Positions 16,925 to 25,224 of a stretch of DNA of 64,000 nt are shown here, in pieces. A program made the position numbers and the translations under genes. The stretch is taken from the NCBI GenBank assembly GCA_030428355.1, contig JAUIBL010000011.1, forward strand, positions 22,708-86,707, in the 5' to 3' direction. The DNA is from Alphaproteobacteria bacterium. GTDB lineage: Bacteria > Pseudomonadota > Alphaproteobacteria > Rhodobacterales > Rhodobacteraceae. A model generated the notes under the pieces. It made no database searches. It worked only from the letters and a program-made list of their open reading frames with translations, and was not told the DNA's origin. The stretch's first letter is position 1, and the number at the start of each line of letters is the position of its first letter.

Positions 16925-18745
16925 ATGCTGCGCACCCCTTCCCCGACCTATGACGCCAACGCCCAGAGCGGCAACAAGAACCTGGGGGAGCTGCCGGAAT
17001 GGGATCTGACCGACCTGTACCCCTCGGATGACGCCGCCGAACTGAAGCGCGATCTCGACTGGCTCGAAGACGCCTGTCGCAGCTTTGCCGCCGATTACGA
17101 AGGTAAGCTGGCCGATCTGACGGCAGACGAATTCCTCACCGCGATCCACCGTCACGAAAAGATCGAGAACATCGCGGGCCGGATCATGTCTTACGCGGGT
17201 CTGCGCTACTACCAGCTCACCACAGACGCCCAGCGCGCGAAGTTCCTGTCCGACCATCAGGAAAAGATCACAATCTACACCACGCCGCTGGTCTTCTTCA
17301 CGCTGGAACTGAACCGCATCGAGGACGCCACCATTGACGCGCTGTTCGAGGCCAACGCGGACCTCGCCCGTTACAAACCCGCGATACGCCGCATCCGTGC
17401 GATGAAGCCCTACCAATTGTCGGACGAGATGGAGAAATTCCTGCATGACATGGGTGTGGTCGGCGACGCGTGGGAGCGCCTTTTCGACGAAACCATCGCG
17501 GGGCTGGAATTCGAAGTGGATGGCGAACCGCTCAACATCGAGGGCACGTTGAACCTGCTGACCGAACAGGACCGCAGCACACGCGAAGCGGCCGCCCGCG
17601 AACTGGCCGCTGTCTTCGCCGAAAACATCAAGATCTTCGCCCGCGTTCACAACACGCAGGCCAAGGAAAAAGAAGTCATGGACCGCTGGCGCGGCATGCC
17701 CACGGCCCAGACCGGACGTCACCTCTCCAACGATGTCGAACCCGAAGTGGTCGAGGCCCTGCGCAACGCCGTGGTCGCCGCCTACCCCAAGCTCAGCCAC
17801 CGCTATTACGAGCTCAAGCGCAAATGGCTGGGCCTTGACGTGATGCAGGTCTGGGACCGCAACGCGCCCCTGCCGATGGAATCCACCCGCACCGTCACCT
17901 GGGATGATGCCGAGGCAACCGTGATGAACGCCTACACCGCCTTCGACCCACGCATGGGCGAGATCGCCAAACCGTTCTTCACCAAGGGCTGGATCGACGC
18001 GGCCGTCAAACCGGGCAAAGCCCCCGGTGCATTTGCACATCCCACGGTGACGGATGTGCATCCTTACGTGATGCTCAACTACCTCGGCAAACCGCGCGAC
18101 GTGATGACCTTGGCCCACGAGCTTGGCCACGGCGTGCATCAGGTGCTGGCCGCCGAACAGGGTGAGATGCTGGCCTCCACGCCGCTGACCCTCGCCGAAA
18201 CCGCCAGCGTCTTCGGCGAAATGCTCACCTTCCGCCGCATGCTCGACAACGCCAAGGACAATGCCGAGAAAAAGGTGCTCCTTGCTGGCAAGGTCGAGGA
18301 CATGATCAACACGGTGGTGCGCCAGATCGCGTTCTACGATTTCGAATGCAAACTGCACGATGCGCGCCGGGGTGGTGAATTGACGCCGGACGACATCAAC
18401 GCGCTCTGGATGTCCGTTCAGGCCGAATCCCTCGGGCCGGCCTTCGAGTTCATGGAGGGTTACGAGACCTTCTGGGCCTATATCCCCCACTTCGTGCATT
18501 CGCCCTTCTACGTCTACGCCTATGCCTTCGGCGACGGCCTCGTGAACGCGCTCTATGCGGTTTACGAAGAAAACCCCGACGGCTTCCAGGACAAGTATTT
18601 CGACATGCTCAAGGCGGGTGGATCGAAACACCACAAGGAGTTGCTGGCCCCCTTTGGCCTCGATGCGAGCGACCCCAAGTTCTGGGACAAGGGGCTGAGC
18701 ATGATCTCGGGCTTCATCGACGAATTGGAGGCGATGGAGGGGTGA
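16925..18745 (+). CDS. pepF: oligoendopeptidase F (peptidase M3)
   Basis: 606 residues. The zinc motif HELGH (H398-E399-H402) sits in DVMTLAHELGHGVHQVLA, and the third ligand Glu is in LTLAETASVFGEMLTF, as in M3B oligoendopeptidases. The substrate-binding tail (PHFVHSPFYVYAYAFGDGLVNALY) is intact. It is a soluble cytoplasmic enzyme that trims short peptides. The length is normal for PepF. It lies 54 bp after the amidohydrolase with an AGGAGACG ribosome site. Confidence 0.93.
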   Translation: MLRTPSPTYDANAQSGNKNLGELPEWDLTDLYPSDDAAELKRDLDWLEDACRSFAADYEGKLADLTADEFLTAIHRHEKIENIAGRIMSYAGLRYYQLTTDAQRAKFLSDHQEKITIYTTPLVFFTLELNRIEDATIDALFEANADLARYKPAIRRIRAMKPYQLSDEMEKFLHDMGVVGDAWERLFDETIAGLEFEVDGEPLNIEGTLNLLTEQDRSTREAAARELAAVFAENIKIFARVHNTQAKEKEVMDRWRGMPTAQTGRHLSNDVEPEVVEALRNAVVAAYPKLSHRYYELKRKWLGLDVMQVWDRNAPLPMESTRTVTWDDAEATVMNAYTAFDPRMGEIAKPFFTKGWIDAAVKPGKAPGAFAHPTVTDVHPYVMLNYLGKPRDVMTLAHELGHGVHQVLAAEQGEMLASTPLTLAETASVFGEMLTFRRMLDNAKDNAEKKVLLAGKVEDMINTVVRQIAFYDFECKLHDARRGGELTPDDINALWMSVQAESLGPAFEFMEGYETFWAYIPHFVHSPFYVYAYAFGDGLVNALYAVYEENPDGFQDKYFDMLKAGGSKHHKELLAPFGLDASDPKFWDKGLSMISGFIDELEAMEG

Positions 18746-18780
18746 TGCCCACGCCAGATGGCGGTGCCCGTGACATCTGC

Positions 18781-18818
18781 GGGAGCCTCCGGCGGGGATA
18801 TTTGGGGCAAGAAGAAAG
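18781..18818 (-). repeat. copy A of dispersed GAAAATATCC-type element
   Basis: Read leftward this contains CTTTCTTCTTGCCCCAAATA followed by TCCCCG, nearly the same as copy B (18937-18985) in the opposite direction. The two copies face each other across 118 bp in the gap between the convergent pepF and DksA-like genes. Confidence 0.55.
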
Positions 18819-18821
18819 CCA

Positions 18822-18837
18822 TTAACGCGTTATTAAC
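18822..18837. promoter_or_regulatory. CtrA-type full site TTAA-N7-TTAAC
   Basis: TTAACGCGTTATTAAC matches the CtrA consensus TTAA-N7-TTAAC exactly. It lies between two convergent genes, right beside repeat copy A, so it cannot be the promoter of a nearby annotated start; it may drive an untranslated RNA or be a non-promoter site. Confidence 0.5.
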
Positions 18838-18936
18838 AAATATCGTGCAGGATCACGATACGGTACAGGCGGGGACGCCGATGACCGTGCAAGGAGAAGG
18901 CTCTGCCTTCGCGGGGGTCTTCCTTCAGGAGGGCCC

Positions 18937-18985
18937 CTTTCTTCTTGCCGAAAATATCCTGGGGGTTTGGGGGCAAAGCCCCCAA
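18937..18985 (+). repeat. copy B of dispersed element, ending in a hairpin
   Basis: CTTTCTTCTTGCCGAAAATA, TCCTGGGGG, then a perfect stem TTGGGGGC (18967-18974), AAA, GCCCCCAA (18978-18985). The same module, head block followed by a G-rich hairpin, recurs at 23327-23386 and in diverged form at 36786-36840. It follows pepF and may end its transcript. Confidence 0.6.
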
Positions 18986-19024
18986 GCGGGTGACACAGGC
19001 GCACGACATCGCCTTAGGGCGGTG

Positions 19025-19294
19025 TCACTTCAACTGGCTGTCTTTTGATCCCCGACGGTTGATCCCGCCGCGCGCCTCGTAGACGCCGTCGCGCTCCTGC
19101 TGGCAGTCGATGCAGAGCTTCACGCCCGGCAACGCGACACGGCGCTTCTCGGGGATCGGCTCCTCGCAATCGGCGCAATGGGTCAGGCTTTCGCCCTGCG
19201 GCCCCTTTCGCGCCTTGAGACGGGCGAGTTCATCATTGATCGACGCGTCGATCTGATCCTGCACCGCGCCGTCGCGTGCCCAGCCTCCGGCCAT
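19025..19294 (-). CDS. DksA/TraR-type C4 zinc-finger protein
   Basis: 89 residues from ATG 19294, which has AGGAGG upstream. The finger is C-A-D-C, 17 residues, then C-I-D-C (THCADCEEPIPEKRR, KLCIDCQQERD), as in short DksA/TraR relatives. The N-terminal coiled-coil hairpin of full DksA is reduced to a short helix (DQIDASINDELARLKAR). Short members may bind the RNA polymerase secondary channel; that is unproven here. A much longer in-frame extension exists but has no support. Confidence 0.85.
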   Translation of the reverse strand: MAGGWARDGAVQDQIDASINDELARLKARKGPQGESLTHCADCEEPIPEKRRVALPGVKLCIDCQQERDGVYEARGGINRRGSKDSQLK

Positions 19295-19408
19295 GATCCC
19301 CTCCTGTGGTAATGAATACAGAGTATGGGACAGGACGATACGCCTGCAAGGGACTTGTCGCCCGGGTCGCAGCCCGTCATCCTGACCCCTGCTACAGGGG
19401 GAGCCGTC

Positions 19409-20029
19409 ATGTCCGATCACAATCTCGAACGCGCCTACAGCATCAGGGGGGCCGCCGATGCCCGTGCGCTCTATGATGATTGGGCCACGAGCTATGACAG
19501 CAGCTTCAGCGAAAGCCACGGCTATGTCGCCCCGCGCGAGGTGGCGCGGGTCTTTCTGTCGGAGGCGGGTGCGCGCGGCCCCGTGCTCGACATCGGGGCA
19601 GGCACCGGGCTGTTGGCAAACCATTTGCCCGGGTTGGAGGTGGACGGTATCGACATCTCTCAGGCCATGCTGGACGCGGCGGCGGCCAAGGGGCTGTATC
19701 GCAACCGCATCTGTGCGGACCTTACGCAAACGCTGCCGCTGGCGGATACCAGCTATGGCGGCTTTGTCTCAAGCGGGACTTTCACCCACGGCCATGTCGG
19801 CCCCGAGGTGTTCCCCGAACTGATGCGCGTCGCGCAGCCCGGTGCGCTGTTTGCCTGTGGCGTCATCCCGCCGGTCTTCGATGGGGCCGGTTTCGGCTCG
19901 CGCCTTGCGCTGATGGTCGCACATGGGCTGATCACCCCGGTCCATTTTCACGACATTCCGATCTACGAAAACGCCGATCACGACCACGCACAGGATCGCG
20001 GGCTTGTCATGGTGTTCCGCAAGCTCTGA
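19409..20029 (+). CDS. class I SAM-dependent methyltransferase
   Basis: 206 residues. GPVLDIGAGTGLLANHL is the SAM-binding motif I, VDGIDISQAMLDAA motif post-I, and the N-terminal YDDWATSYDSSFSESHGYVAPREV is common to small-molecule methyltransferases of the UbiE/WBSCR27-like group. ATG 19409 follows AGGGGGA and is favoured over an in-frame start at 19325. Substrate unknown. It is divergent from the zinc-finger gene. Confidence 0.85.
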   Translation: MSDHNLERAYSIRGAADARALYDDWATSYDSSFSESHGYVAPREVARVFLSEAGARGPVLDIGAGTGLLANHLPGLEVDGIDISQAMLDAAAAKGLYRNRICADLTQTLPLADTSYGGFVSSGTFTHGHVGPEVFPELMRVAQPGALFACGVIPPVFDGAGFGSRLALMVAHGLITPVHFHDIPIYENADHDHAQDRGLVMVFRKL

Positions 20030-20080
20030 GGCTTTTCTTTTCGCAAGGGCCTCCTAGCTTTCACGCCAAGGAGAGTTCAC

Positions 20081-20599
20081 ATGCGCCTGCTGTTATCCGC
20101 CGTTCTCATCGCCTGCGCCACGCTTGCACAGGCCGCAATGTCCAGCTTCACCTTTCCGTCCATCGACGGGGGCGAAATCGACCTTGCCGACTGGCGCGGG
20201 CAACCTGTTCTGGTGGTCAACACCGCGTCGCGTTGCGGATATACGCCGCAATATGATGGGCTGCAGCAGCTTTACGACACCTATCGCGACCGGGGCTTGG
20301 TCGTGCTTGCGGTGCCCTCCAACGATTTCCGGCAGGAACTGGCGACCGACGCAGAGGTGAAGGATTTCTGCGAAGTGAATTTCGGGCTCGATTTTCCGAT
20401 GACCACGATCACGTCGGTGCGCGGGGACGCCGCACACCCGTTCTACAAATGGCTTGCCGCCGAAACCGGGTTCAGCCCCACCTGGAACTTCAACAAGGTG
20501 CTGATCGCGCCCGATGGCAGCGTGGCCGCGACGTTCGGATCGAACGCGCGGCCGATGTCGCGGCCGGTGACCGAAGCGATCACCGCCCTGCTCGACTGA
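20081..20599 (+). CDS. exported glutathione peroxidase family protein
   Basis: 172 residues. An N-terminal signal peptide (MRLLLSAVLIACATLAQAA) is followed by the thioredoxin-like peroxidase fold with the peroxidatic cysteine C52 in VNTASRCGYTPQY, and with the typical WNFNKVLIAPDG (catalytic Trp and Asn). It uses Cys, not selenocysteine. The signal peptide puts it in the periplasm, where glutathione is scarce, so the true reductant may be a thioredoxin-like protein; that is inference. Convergent with the DUF465 gene with no gap. Confidence 0.9.
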   Translation: MRLLLSAVLIACATLAQAAMSSFTFPSIDGGEIDLADWRGQPVLVVNTASRCGYTPQYDGLQQLYDTYRDRGLVVLAVPSNDFRQELATDAEVKDFCEVNFGLDFPMTTITSVRGDAAHPFYKWLAAETGFSPTWNFNKVLIAPDGSVAATFGSNARPMSRPVTEAITALLD

Positions 20600-20836
20600 T
20601 CATTTCTGCAGGTAGCTCCAGATTTCATCCTTGAGCGCACCGCGCTTCTTGCGCAGCTCCGTCTCCGCAAGATTGTCCATCGGTTCGACATTGGTTTCTG
20701 CCCGGTGCACGGATCGGTTGATTTCGTGATAGCTCTCGAACAGCTTGGCGAAATGCGCGTCCGTCTGCTTCAAACTGCTCATCTTTTCAACGTGATCCGG
20801 GAATTCCTCGGCCAGTTCGTGCGGTGTGTGTGACAT
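20600..20836 (-). CDS. DUF465 (YdcH) family small coiled-coil protein
   Basis: 78 residues. The pattern FPDHVEKMSSLKQTDAHFAKLFESYHEINRSVHRAE and the C-terminal KKRGALKDEIWSYL are those of YdcH/DUF465, small helical-hairpin proteins abundant in proteobacteria and of unknown job. The stop codon abuts that of the peroxidase gene. Good confidence in family, none in function. Confidence 0.88.
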   Translation of the reverse strand: MSHTPHELAEEFPDHVEKMSSLKQTDAHFAKLFESYHEINRSVHRAETNVEPMDNLAETELRKKRGALKDEIWSYLQK

Positions 20837-20917
20837 GGGACCACTCCTCTGCTGATGTCGTTGACGTGAAACTGTCAGACATATGCATCTTTCACTTTGA
20901 CCCGGATCAAACCGCAG

Positions 20918-21652
20918 TCAGTTTCGTGCTTTTCTCCAGCCCGCAGCCCGCGCGTCAGCTTCTGAACAGAACCACCGTTCGCCCTTCGTCACCGAGATCT
21001 GGGTTCTGGTGTAAAACTCCTGTCCCGGCACATGGTAGATTCGCTCTCCGCTTCGGCTGATATTGCCTTTGATCCTGCAGTTCGGATTGATCATGTTCGG
21101 AAGCCCGTTTTTCTTGGCGGGGCTATCCTTGTTGACGGTGACCGTCTTTGCGCCCGAACCGGGCGACGCTTCAGGCCGCGCCTGCGCGCGCTGCGCCGAG
21201 CGGAACGCGGCAGGCGACATCACACCGGTGGCATGCAGGCCTCGCCCGTTGACCGCCGCCCCTTTCTCGGCCAGGTCGTAATCCATGCCATATTCGCGAT
21301 AGGCAAAGGCCAGACCGAGGCTGACCAGAACCTCCCCGGCATCGCGCCCATCAACGCTGCACTTGGCCACGATCCGCCCATACCGGTCCGTATCGCGCGC
21401 GGTGCAGCGCGCTGTCCTGCCCTCGAAAAGAGCAATGGCCTCAGTGCGCACCCACGCGCCACAGGCCCAGGCCGGGCTGTTGGCATCCCCGCACATCTGG
21501 TCGGTTTCGGGCGCGTCGATGGCGTGCAGACGCACCGTGGTTCCCGCCACCTTGAACGTGTCGCCGTCGACGACGCGAATGACACCGGACGGATCGGCAT
21601 GCGCAACCCCACCCAGAGTGATCGCGGCGATGAAACAGAAAGGTCTTAACAT
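20918..21652 (-). CDS. exported thermonuclease family protein
   Basis: 244 residues from ATG 21652; a TTG seven codons earlier is less likely. A signal peptide (MLRPFCFIAAITLGGVAHA) precedes a staphylococcal-nuclease domain: IRVVDGDTFKVAG, VRLHAIDAPETDQ and DRYGRIVAKC contain the calcium-binding Asp and catalytic Arg/Glu positions of the family. Residues after about 165 are an added Cys-containing domain (NCRIKGNISRSGERIYHVPG, then WFCSEADARAAGW), common in secreted versions. The start codon lies inside a CtrA-type site. Confidence 0.85.
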   Translation of the reverse strand: MLRPFCFIAAITLGGVAHADPSGVIRVVDGDTFKVAGTTVRLHAIDAPETDQMCGDANSPAWACGAWVRTEAIALFEGRTARCTARDTDRYGRIVAKCSVDGRDAGEVLVSLGLAFAYREYGMDYDLAEKGAAVNGRGLHATGVMSPAAFRSAQRAQARPEASPGSGAKTVTVNKDSPAKKNGLPNMINPNCRIKGNISRSGERIYHVPGQEFYTRTQISVTKGERWFCSEADARAAGWRKARN

Positions 21653-21660
21653 TCCGTTAA
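21646..21660. promoter_or_regulatory. CtrA-type site TTAA-N7-TTAA over the nuclease start
   Basis: TTAACATTCCGTTAA has two TTAA halves with a 7-base spacer and covers the ATG of the thermonuclease gene. A bound regulator here would block transcription or translation start, unless the true start is further inside the gene. Confidence 0.45.
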
Positions 21661-21710
21661 TATGCGCAGCCAATCATGGCCGAACAATGGAAAGCGTCAA
21701 GAAAGGTTAA

Positions 21711-23216
21711 TCATTCCCCGCGCGGGAAGCGCTGGCTTTCTTCCAGCACGTTCAGATCCATGTGGTTGCGCATGAACCGCTCGGACGCATCGCGCAGCGG
21801 CTGATAATCCCATGGGTAGTATCCGCCCTGCCGCAGCGCCTCGTAAACCACCCAGCGTTTGGCCTGTGACGCCCGCACCTCCGCATCAAACCGTGACAGA
21901 TCCCACCGTGCCTCGGACTTTGCCCGCAGGGTCTGCACCGTGCCCTGATGGTCAGGGTGATCTGCGAGGTTGGTCAATTCGTGCGGATCGGCTTCAAGAT
22001 CAAACAGTTGATCGGGGTCGAGCGCGCAGCGGTTGTATTTCCATTTGCCATAGCGCAGCGACACCAGCGGCGCATAAGACGCCTCGGCCGCGTATTCCAT
22101 CGCGACCGGGCTGGTCCGTTCGCCGCCCTGCCCAAGCGGCACCAGCGATTCCCCCGTGGTCCAGGGCATCACCTCGTCCATGCTCACACCAGCCAAAGCA
22201 CAAAGCGTCGGGCAGACATCGATGGTCGAGACCGGATCGGTCACCAGACCCGCCGCCATGTCAGGCGCCGAGATAATCAGCGGCACCCGCGACGATCCTT
22301 CGTAGAAGCACATCTTGAACCACAGCCCCCGCTCGCCCAGCATGTCGCCGTGGTCGGACACGAAGAGGATGATCGCCTCCTGCCGCGTGTCTTCCAGCAC
22401 CTGCAGGATCTCGCCGATCTTGTCGTCCAGATAGGAGATATTCGCGAAATAGGCGCGGCGCGACCGGCGGATGTCGTCCTCGGTGATGTCGAAATTGCGC
22501 CAGTCATTGGCATCGAAAATGCGCTTTGCGTGCGGGTCGTGGTCCTCATAGGCCATCGCGGGCACCTCGGGCAGCAGATGGTCGCAGTCTTCGTACAGAT
22601 CCCAGTATTTCCGCCGCGCCACGTAAGGGTCATGCGGATGGGTGAAGCTGACGGTCAGGCACCAAGGCCGGTCGTCCTTGCCGCGCGACAGATCATAGAG
22701 CGCGAGTTTTGCCTGATAGGCCACCTCGTCATCATATTCGAGCTGGTTGGTGATCTCGGCCACGCCCGCTCCCGTGACCGAACCCATGTTGTGATACCAC
22801 CAGTCGATCCGCTCGCCCGGCTTGCGATAGTCGGGCGTCCAGCCGAAATCGGCGGGATAGATGTCCGTGGTCAGACGCGCCTCGAACCCATGGAGCTGAT
22901 CGGGGCCGACAAAATGCATCTTGCCGCTGAGTGCCGTGTAATATCCCGCGCGCCGCAGGTGATGCGCGTAGGTCGGGATCGAAGACGGAAATTCCGCCGC
23001 GTTGTCATAGACCCCGGTGGCCGAGGGCAACTGTCCGGACATGAACGCCGCCCGCCCCGGCGCGCAGAGCGGGCTGGCGGTATAGGCGTTCCGGAACCGG
23101 GTGGAACGAGCCGCCAGTTTCTTGAGGTTGGGGGCGTGCAGCCAGTCGGCGGGACCATCCGGGAACAGCGTCCCGTTGAGCTGGTCCACCATCAGAATCA
23201 GAATGTTCGGCTGCAT
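21711..23216 (-). CDS. betC: choline-sulfatase BetC
   Basis: 501 residues from ATG 23216, with GAGGGGG upstream; the longer open frame to 23348 crosses hairpins and is rejected. The sulfatase signature is SPLCAPGRAAFMSGQLPS, where C51 (C-x-P-x-R) would be converted to formylglycine by a maturase not present here. MVDQLNGTLFPDGPADWLHAP and GVYDNAAEFPSSIPTYAHHL are close to rhizobial BetC, which cleaves choline-O-sulfate to choline and sulfate, feeding glycine betaine synthesis. No betaine or choline transport genes are adjacent. Confidence 0.9.
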   Translation of the reverse strand: MQPNILILMVDQLNGTLFPDGPADWLHAPNLKKLAARSTRFRNAYTASPLCAPGRAAFMSGQLPSATGVYDNAAEFPSSIPTYAHHLRRAGYYTALSGKMHFVGPDQLHGFEARLTTDIYPADFGWTPDYRKPGERIDWWYHNMGSVTGAGVAEITNQLEYDDEVAYQAKLALYDLSRGKDDRPWCLTVSFTHPHDPYVARRKYWDLYEDCDHLLPEVPAMAYEDHDPHAKRIFDANDWRNFDITEDDIRRSRRAYFANISYLDDKIGEILQVLEDTRQEAIILFVSDHGDMLGERGLWFKMCFYEGSSRVPLIISAPDMAAGLVTDPVSTIDVCPTLCALAGVSMDEVMPWTTGESLVPLGQGGERTSPVAMEYAAEASYAPLVSLRYGKWKYNRCALDPDQLFDLEADPHELTNLADHPDHQGTVQTLRAKSEARWDLSRFDAEVRASQAKRWVVYEALRQGGYYPWDYQPLRDASERFMRNHMDLNVLEESQRFPRGE

Positions 23217-23285
23217 GATCGCCCCCTCGCGCTGGTTTGGCGCGACACTGGTGTGATGAGGCGACGGCGTCAATCCGGGCCGGGC

Positions 23286-23350
23286 GAAGATGCGTCGACG
23301 CATCTTCCGTTTCCGCCCGCGGAAACGTTTGAGGGGCCTGCCCCTCAAAC
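23286..23350. repeat. three consecutive hairpins between the MBL gene and betC
   Basis: Three perfect inverted repeats stand side by side: a 22-bp uninterrupted palindrome centred on GTCGAC (23286-23307), CGTTTCCG/CGGAAACG with a 4-base loop (23308-23327), and GTTTGAGGGGC/GCCCCTCAAAC with a 2-base loop (23327-23350). They lie after the stop of the MBL gene and before betC on the same strand, where they could end or stabilise the upstream transcript. Confidence 0.75.
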
Positions 23351-23386
23351 TCCCCGGGATATTTTCAGCAAGAAGAAGGGGAGACT
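23327..23386 (-). repeat. copy C of dispersed GAAAATATCC-type element
   Basis: Read leftward: CCTTCTTCTTGCTGAAAATA, TCCCGGGGAG, then the TTTGAGGGGC hairpin. The head block differs from copy B at only a few positions, while the hairpin arms differ in sequence but keep pairing. Confidence 0.6.
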
Positions 23387-23393
23387 GGGGCTG

Positions 23394-24341
23394 TCACTCC
23401 CACTCCATCTCTTCGAACACACGGCCCGCGTTCTTGGTCGCCAACTCCTCGAACGTATCAAGATGCGCCCAGTTGGACTGATCCACGTAGAAGGCACTGG
23501 CCAGATCACCGCCCTCTTCGATATGCGCACCGATCTTGGCGCGCAGGTCCTTGATGTAATCGCTGGTATAGCGCGTCACCTGCGCCATGTTCGTCGGATG
23601 GCCATGGCCGGGGATCACGTAAGTGGCCTCCAGAGCGGTGAACGGCCCGTCGAAGGTTTCGATCCAGGCATCCGTGTCGGTTTCGGCAAAGATCGGCGGC
23701 ATGCGCTCGTGGAACGCGATGTCGCCCGCGATGACGATGTCCCATTGCGGGATCCAGACCTGCACATCGCCCGGATCATGCGCCGGGCCGAGATGCAGCA
23801 CTTCCAGTGTCACCTCGCCCATCTCGACCACGTGTCTGTCCGAAAAGCTGAGGTTCGGCACAACCACCCGCGTGCCTTCGGCACGGTCGCGGTTGTAGCC
23901 CTGCATCCCCTGCAGAATGAAATCCCCATCCGCCTCGACCACTGCGATGGCATCTTCATGGGCAAGGATGTCGACACCCAGATCCGCCCAGTAGGAATTG
24001 CCGAGGATCGCATGACCCTGCCCGTTCTCGTTGATCACCAGCTTCACCGGCTGGTCCGTCACCGCCTTGATTTCCTCGTGCAAGGCCGCCGCGAGCCGCG
24101 CCGAGGCCCCGCCATTGATCACCACAACCCCGTCACCTGTGACGACGAAGCTGAGGTTGTTGTTGTGACCGGCGTTTTCATAGGTGGGTGGCGCTGTGGC
24201 CCCGATGGCGGAAAACACATGCGGGATCACCTCGACCGGCTTGTTGTACAGTTCCGACTGCGGATACTTGTCTGCAATGTCTTCGCTGGCGGAGGCCATC
24301 TGGGCAAGGCTGCAGATGACGAGAATGGGTGTGATACGCAT
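23394..24341 (-). CDS. periplasmic MBL-fold protein lacking the HxHxDH motif
   Basis: 315 residues from ATG 24341 (AGGAGCG upstream). A signal peptide covers residues 1-18. The metallo-beta-lactamase fold is clear: NLSFVVTGDGVVVINGG, HLGPAHDPGDVQVWIP (H188), VIAGDIAFHE (D207) and YVIPGHGHP (H246). At the place of HxHxDH the sequence is NENGQGHAILG, so the four ligand positions read N106, Q108, H110 and A111. Metal site 1 must be lost or remodelled. The overall pattern is near the quinoprotein-relay hydrolases. Function unknown. Confidence 0.8.
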   Translation of the reverse strand: MRITPILVICSLAQMASASEDIADKYPQSELYNKPVEVIPHVFSAIGATAPPTYENAGHNNNLSFVVTGDGVVVINGGASARLAAALHEEIKAVTDQPVKLVINENGQGHAILGNSYWADLGVDILAHEDAIAVVEADGDFILQGMQGYNRDRAEGTRVVVPNLSFSDRHVVEMGEVTLEVLHLGPAHDPGDVQVWIPQWDIVIAGDIAFHERMPPIFAETDTDAWIETFDGPFTALEATYVIPGHGHPTNMAQVTRYTSDYIKDLRAKIGAHIEEGGDLASAFYVDQSNWAHLDTFEELATKNAGRVFEEMEWE

Positions 24342-24366
24342 GACGCTCCTCCTGTGGTCACGCACA

Positions 24367-24384
24367 CATTCATGAACGTGAATG
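24367..24384. promoter_or_regulatory. inverted repeat in the divergent MBL/SDR promoter gap
   Basis: CATTCA, six bases, TGAATG. This is the only clear dyad in the 127 bp between the two divergent genes and could be an operator. It is short enough to be chance. Confidence 0.25.
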
Positions 24385-24468
24385 AGAAAAGCAACCCCCT
24401 GCAGGTGGGCCATCTTGCCACTGGCGGCCAGACCTATACGGTCGCTTCAAAGGCAATCGGGAGGCGAC

Positions 24469-25224
24469 ATGACACTCACTGGCAAACACGCCCTGATCAC
24501 CGGCGGCGGTACGGGAATCGGCCTTGCCATCGCCAAGGCTCTGCGCAGCGCAGGCGCAGAGGTGACGATCACAGGCCGCCGCGCCGATGTGCTGGACGCC
24601 GCTGCCAGCGCGCATGATCTGCACGCCCTCGTGATGGATGTTCAGGACGAGGCCTCGGTTGTCGATGGCATCGAAAGCGCCGTGGCGCAGCGGGGGCCGG
24701 TCCAGATCTGCGTGCCCAATGCCGGGATCGCCGAGGGCCGCGCGCTGCACAAGATGGACATGGCGTTCTGGCGCACGATGATGGCGACCAATCTTGACGG
24801 CACGTTCCTCACGATCCGCGAAAGCCTCAAGTCGATGCACCAGACCGACTGGGGCCGCGTCATCGCGATCAGCTCCATCGCCGGGCTCCGCGGCCTCAAG
24901 GGGGCGCCCTGCTACACCGCGTCGAAACACGCGATGGTCGGCCTGATCCGCGGGCTGGCCGCCGATTATCTGGGCAAGCCCTACACGTTCAACGCCATCT
25001 GCCCGGCCTATGTCGACACCGACATCGTGCCGCAGAACATCGACCGGATCATGGCCCGCACCGGCATGACAGAGGACGCAGCGCGCGCGGTGATGGTCGG
25101 CGCAAATCCGCATGGACGTTTGATTGCGCCCGAAGAAGTGGCCGAGGCCGCGCTCTGGCTTTGTGCGCCCAACTCGGGCAGCGTCAACGGCCAGGCGATC
25201 CAGATCGCCGGAGGTGAGTTTTGA
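24469..25224 (+). CDS. SDR family oxidoreductase, 3-hydroxybutyrate dehydrogenase-like
   Basis: 251 residues from ATG 24469 with GGGAGGCGAC upstream. [15 protein letters not shown] is the nucleotide-binding loop, VPNAGIAEG replaces the usual NNAG, and the catalytic set is Ser in ISSIAGLRG with Y-x-x-x-K in [30 protein letters not shown] resembles the lid of D-3-hydroxybutyrate dehydrogenases. The stop overlaps the TTG start of kynA, so it is cotranscribed with the kynurenine genes; whether it works in that pathway is unknown. Confidence 0.85.
   Translation: MTLTGKHALITGGGTGIGLAIAKALRSAGAEVTITGRRADVLDAAASAHDLHALVMDVQDEASVVDGIESAVAQRGPVQICVPNAGIAEGRALHKMDMAFWRTMMATNLDGTFLTIRESLKSMHQTDWGRVIAISSIAGLRGLKGAPCYTASKHAMVGLIRGLAADYLGKPYTFNAICPAYVDTDIVPQNIDRIMARTGMTEDAARAVMVGANPHGRLIAPEEVAEAALWLCAPNSGSVNGQAIQIAGGEF

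Noticed and set aside
15845..18634. 929-residue open frame on the minus strand
   Set aside because: Opposite the ligase, amidohydrolase and pepF genes, whose catalytic motifs are intact; no recognisable domain.
19295..19729. N-terminal extension of the zinc-finger protein
   Set aside because: It is antisense to the methyltransferase; ATG 19294 has a strong ribosome site and gives the normal short-DksA length.
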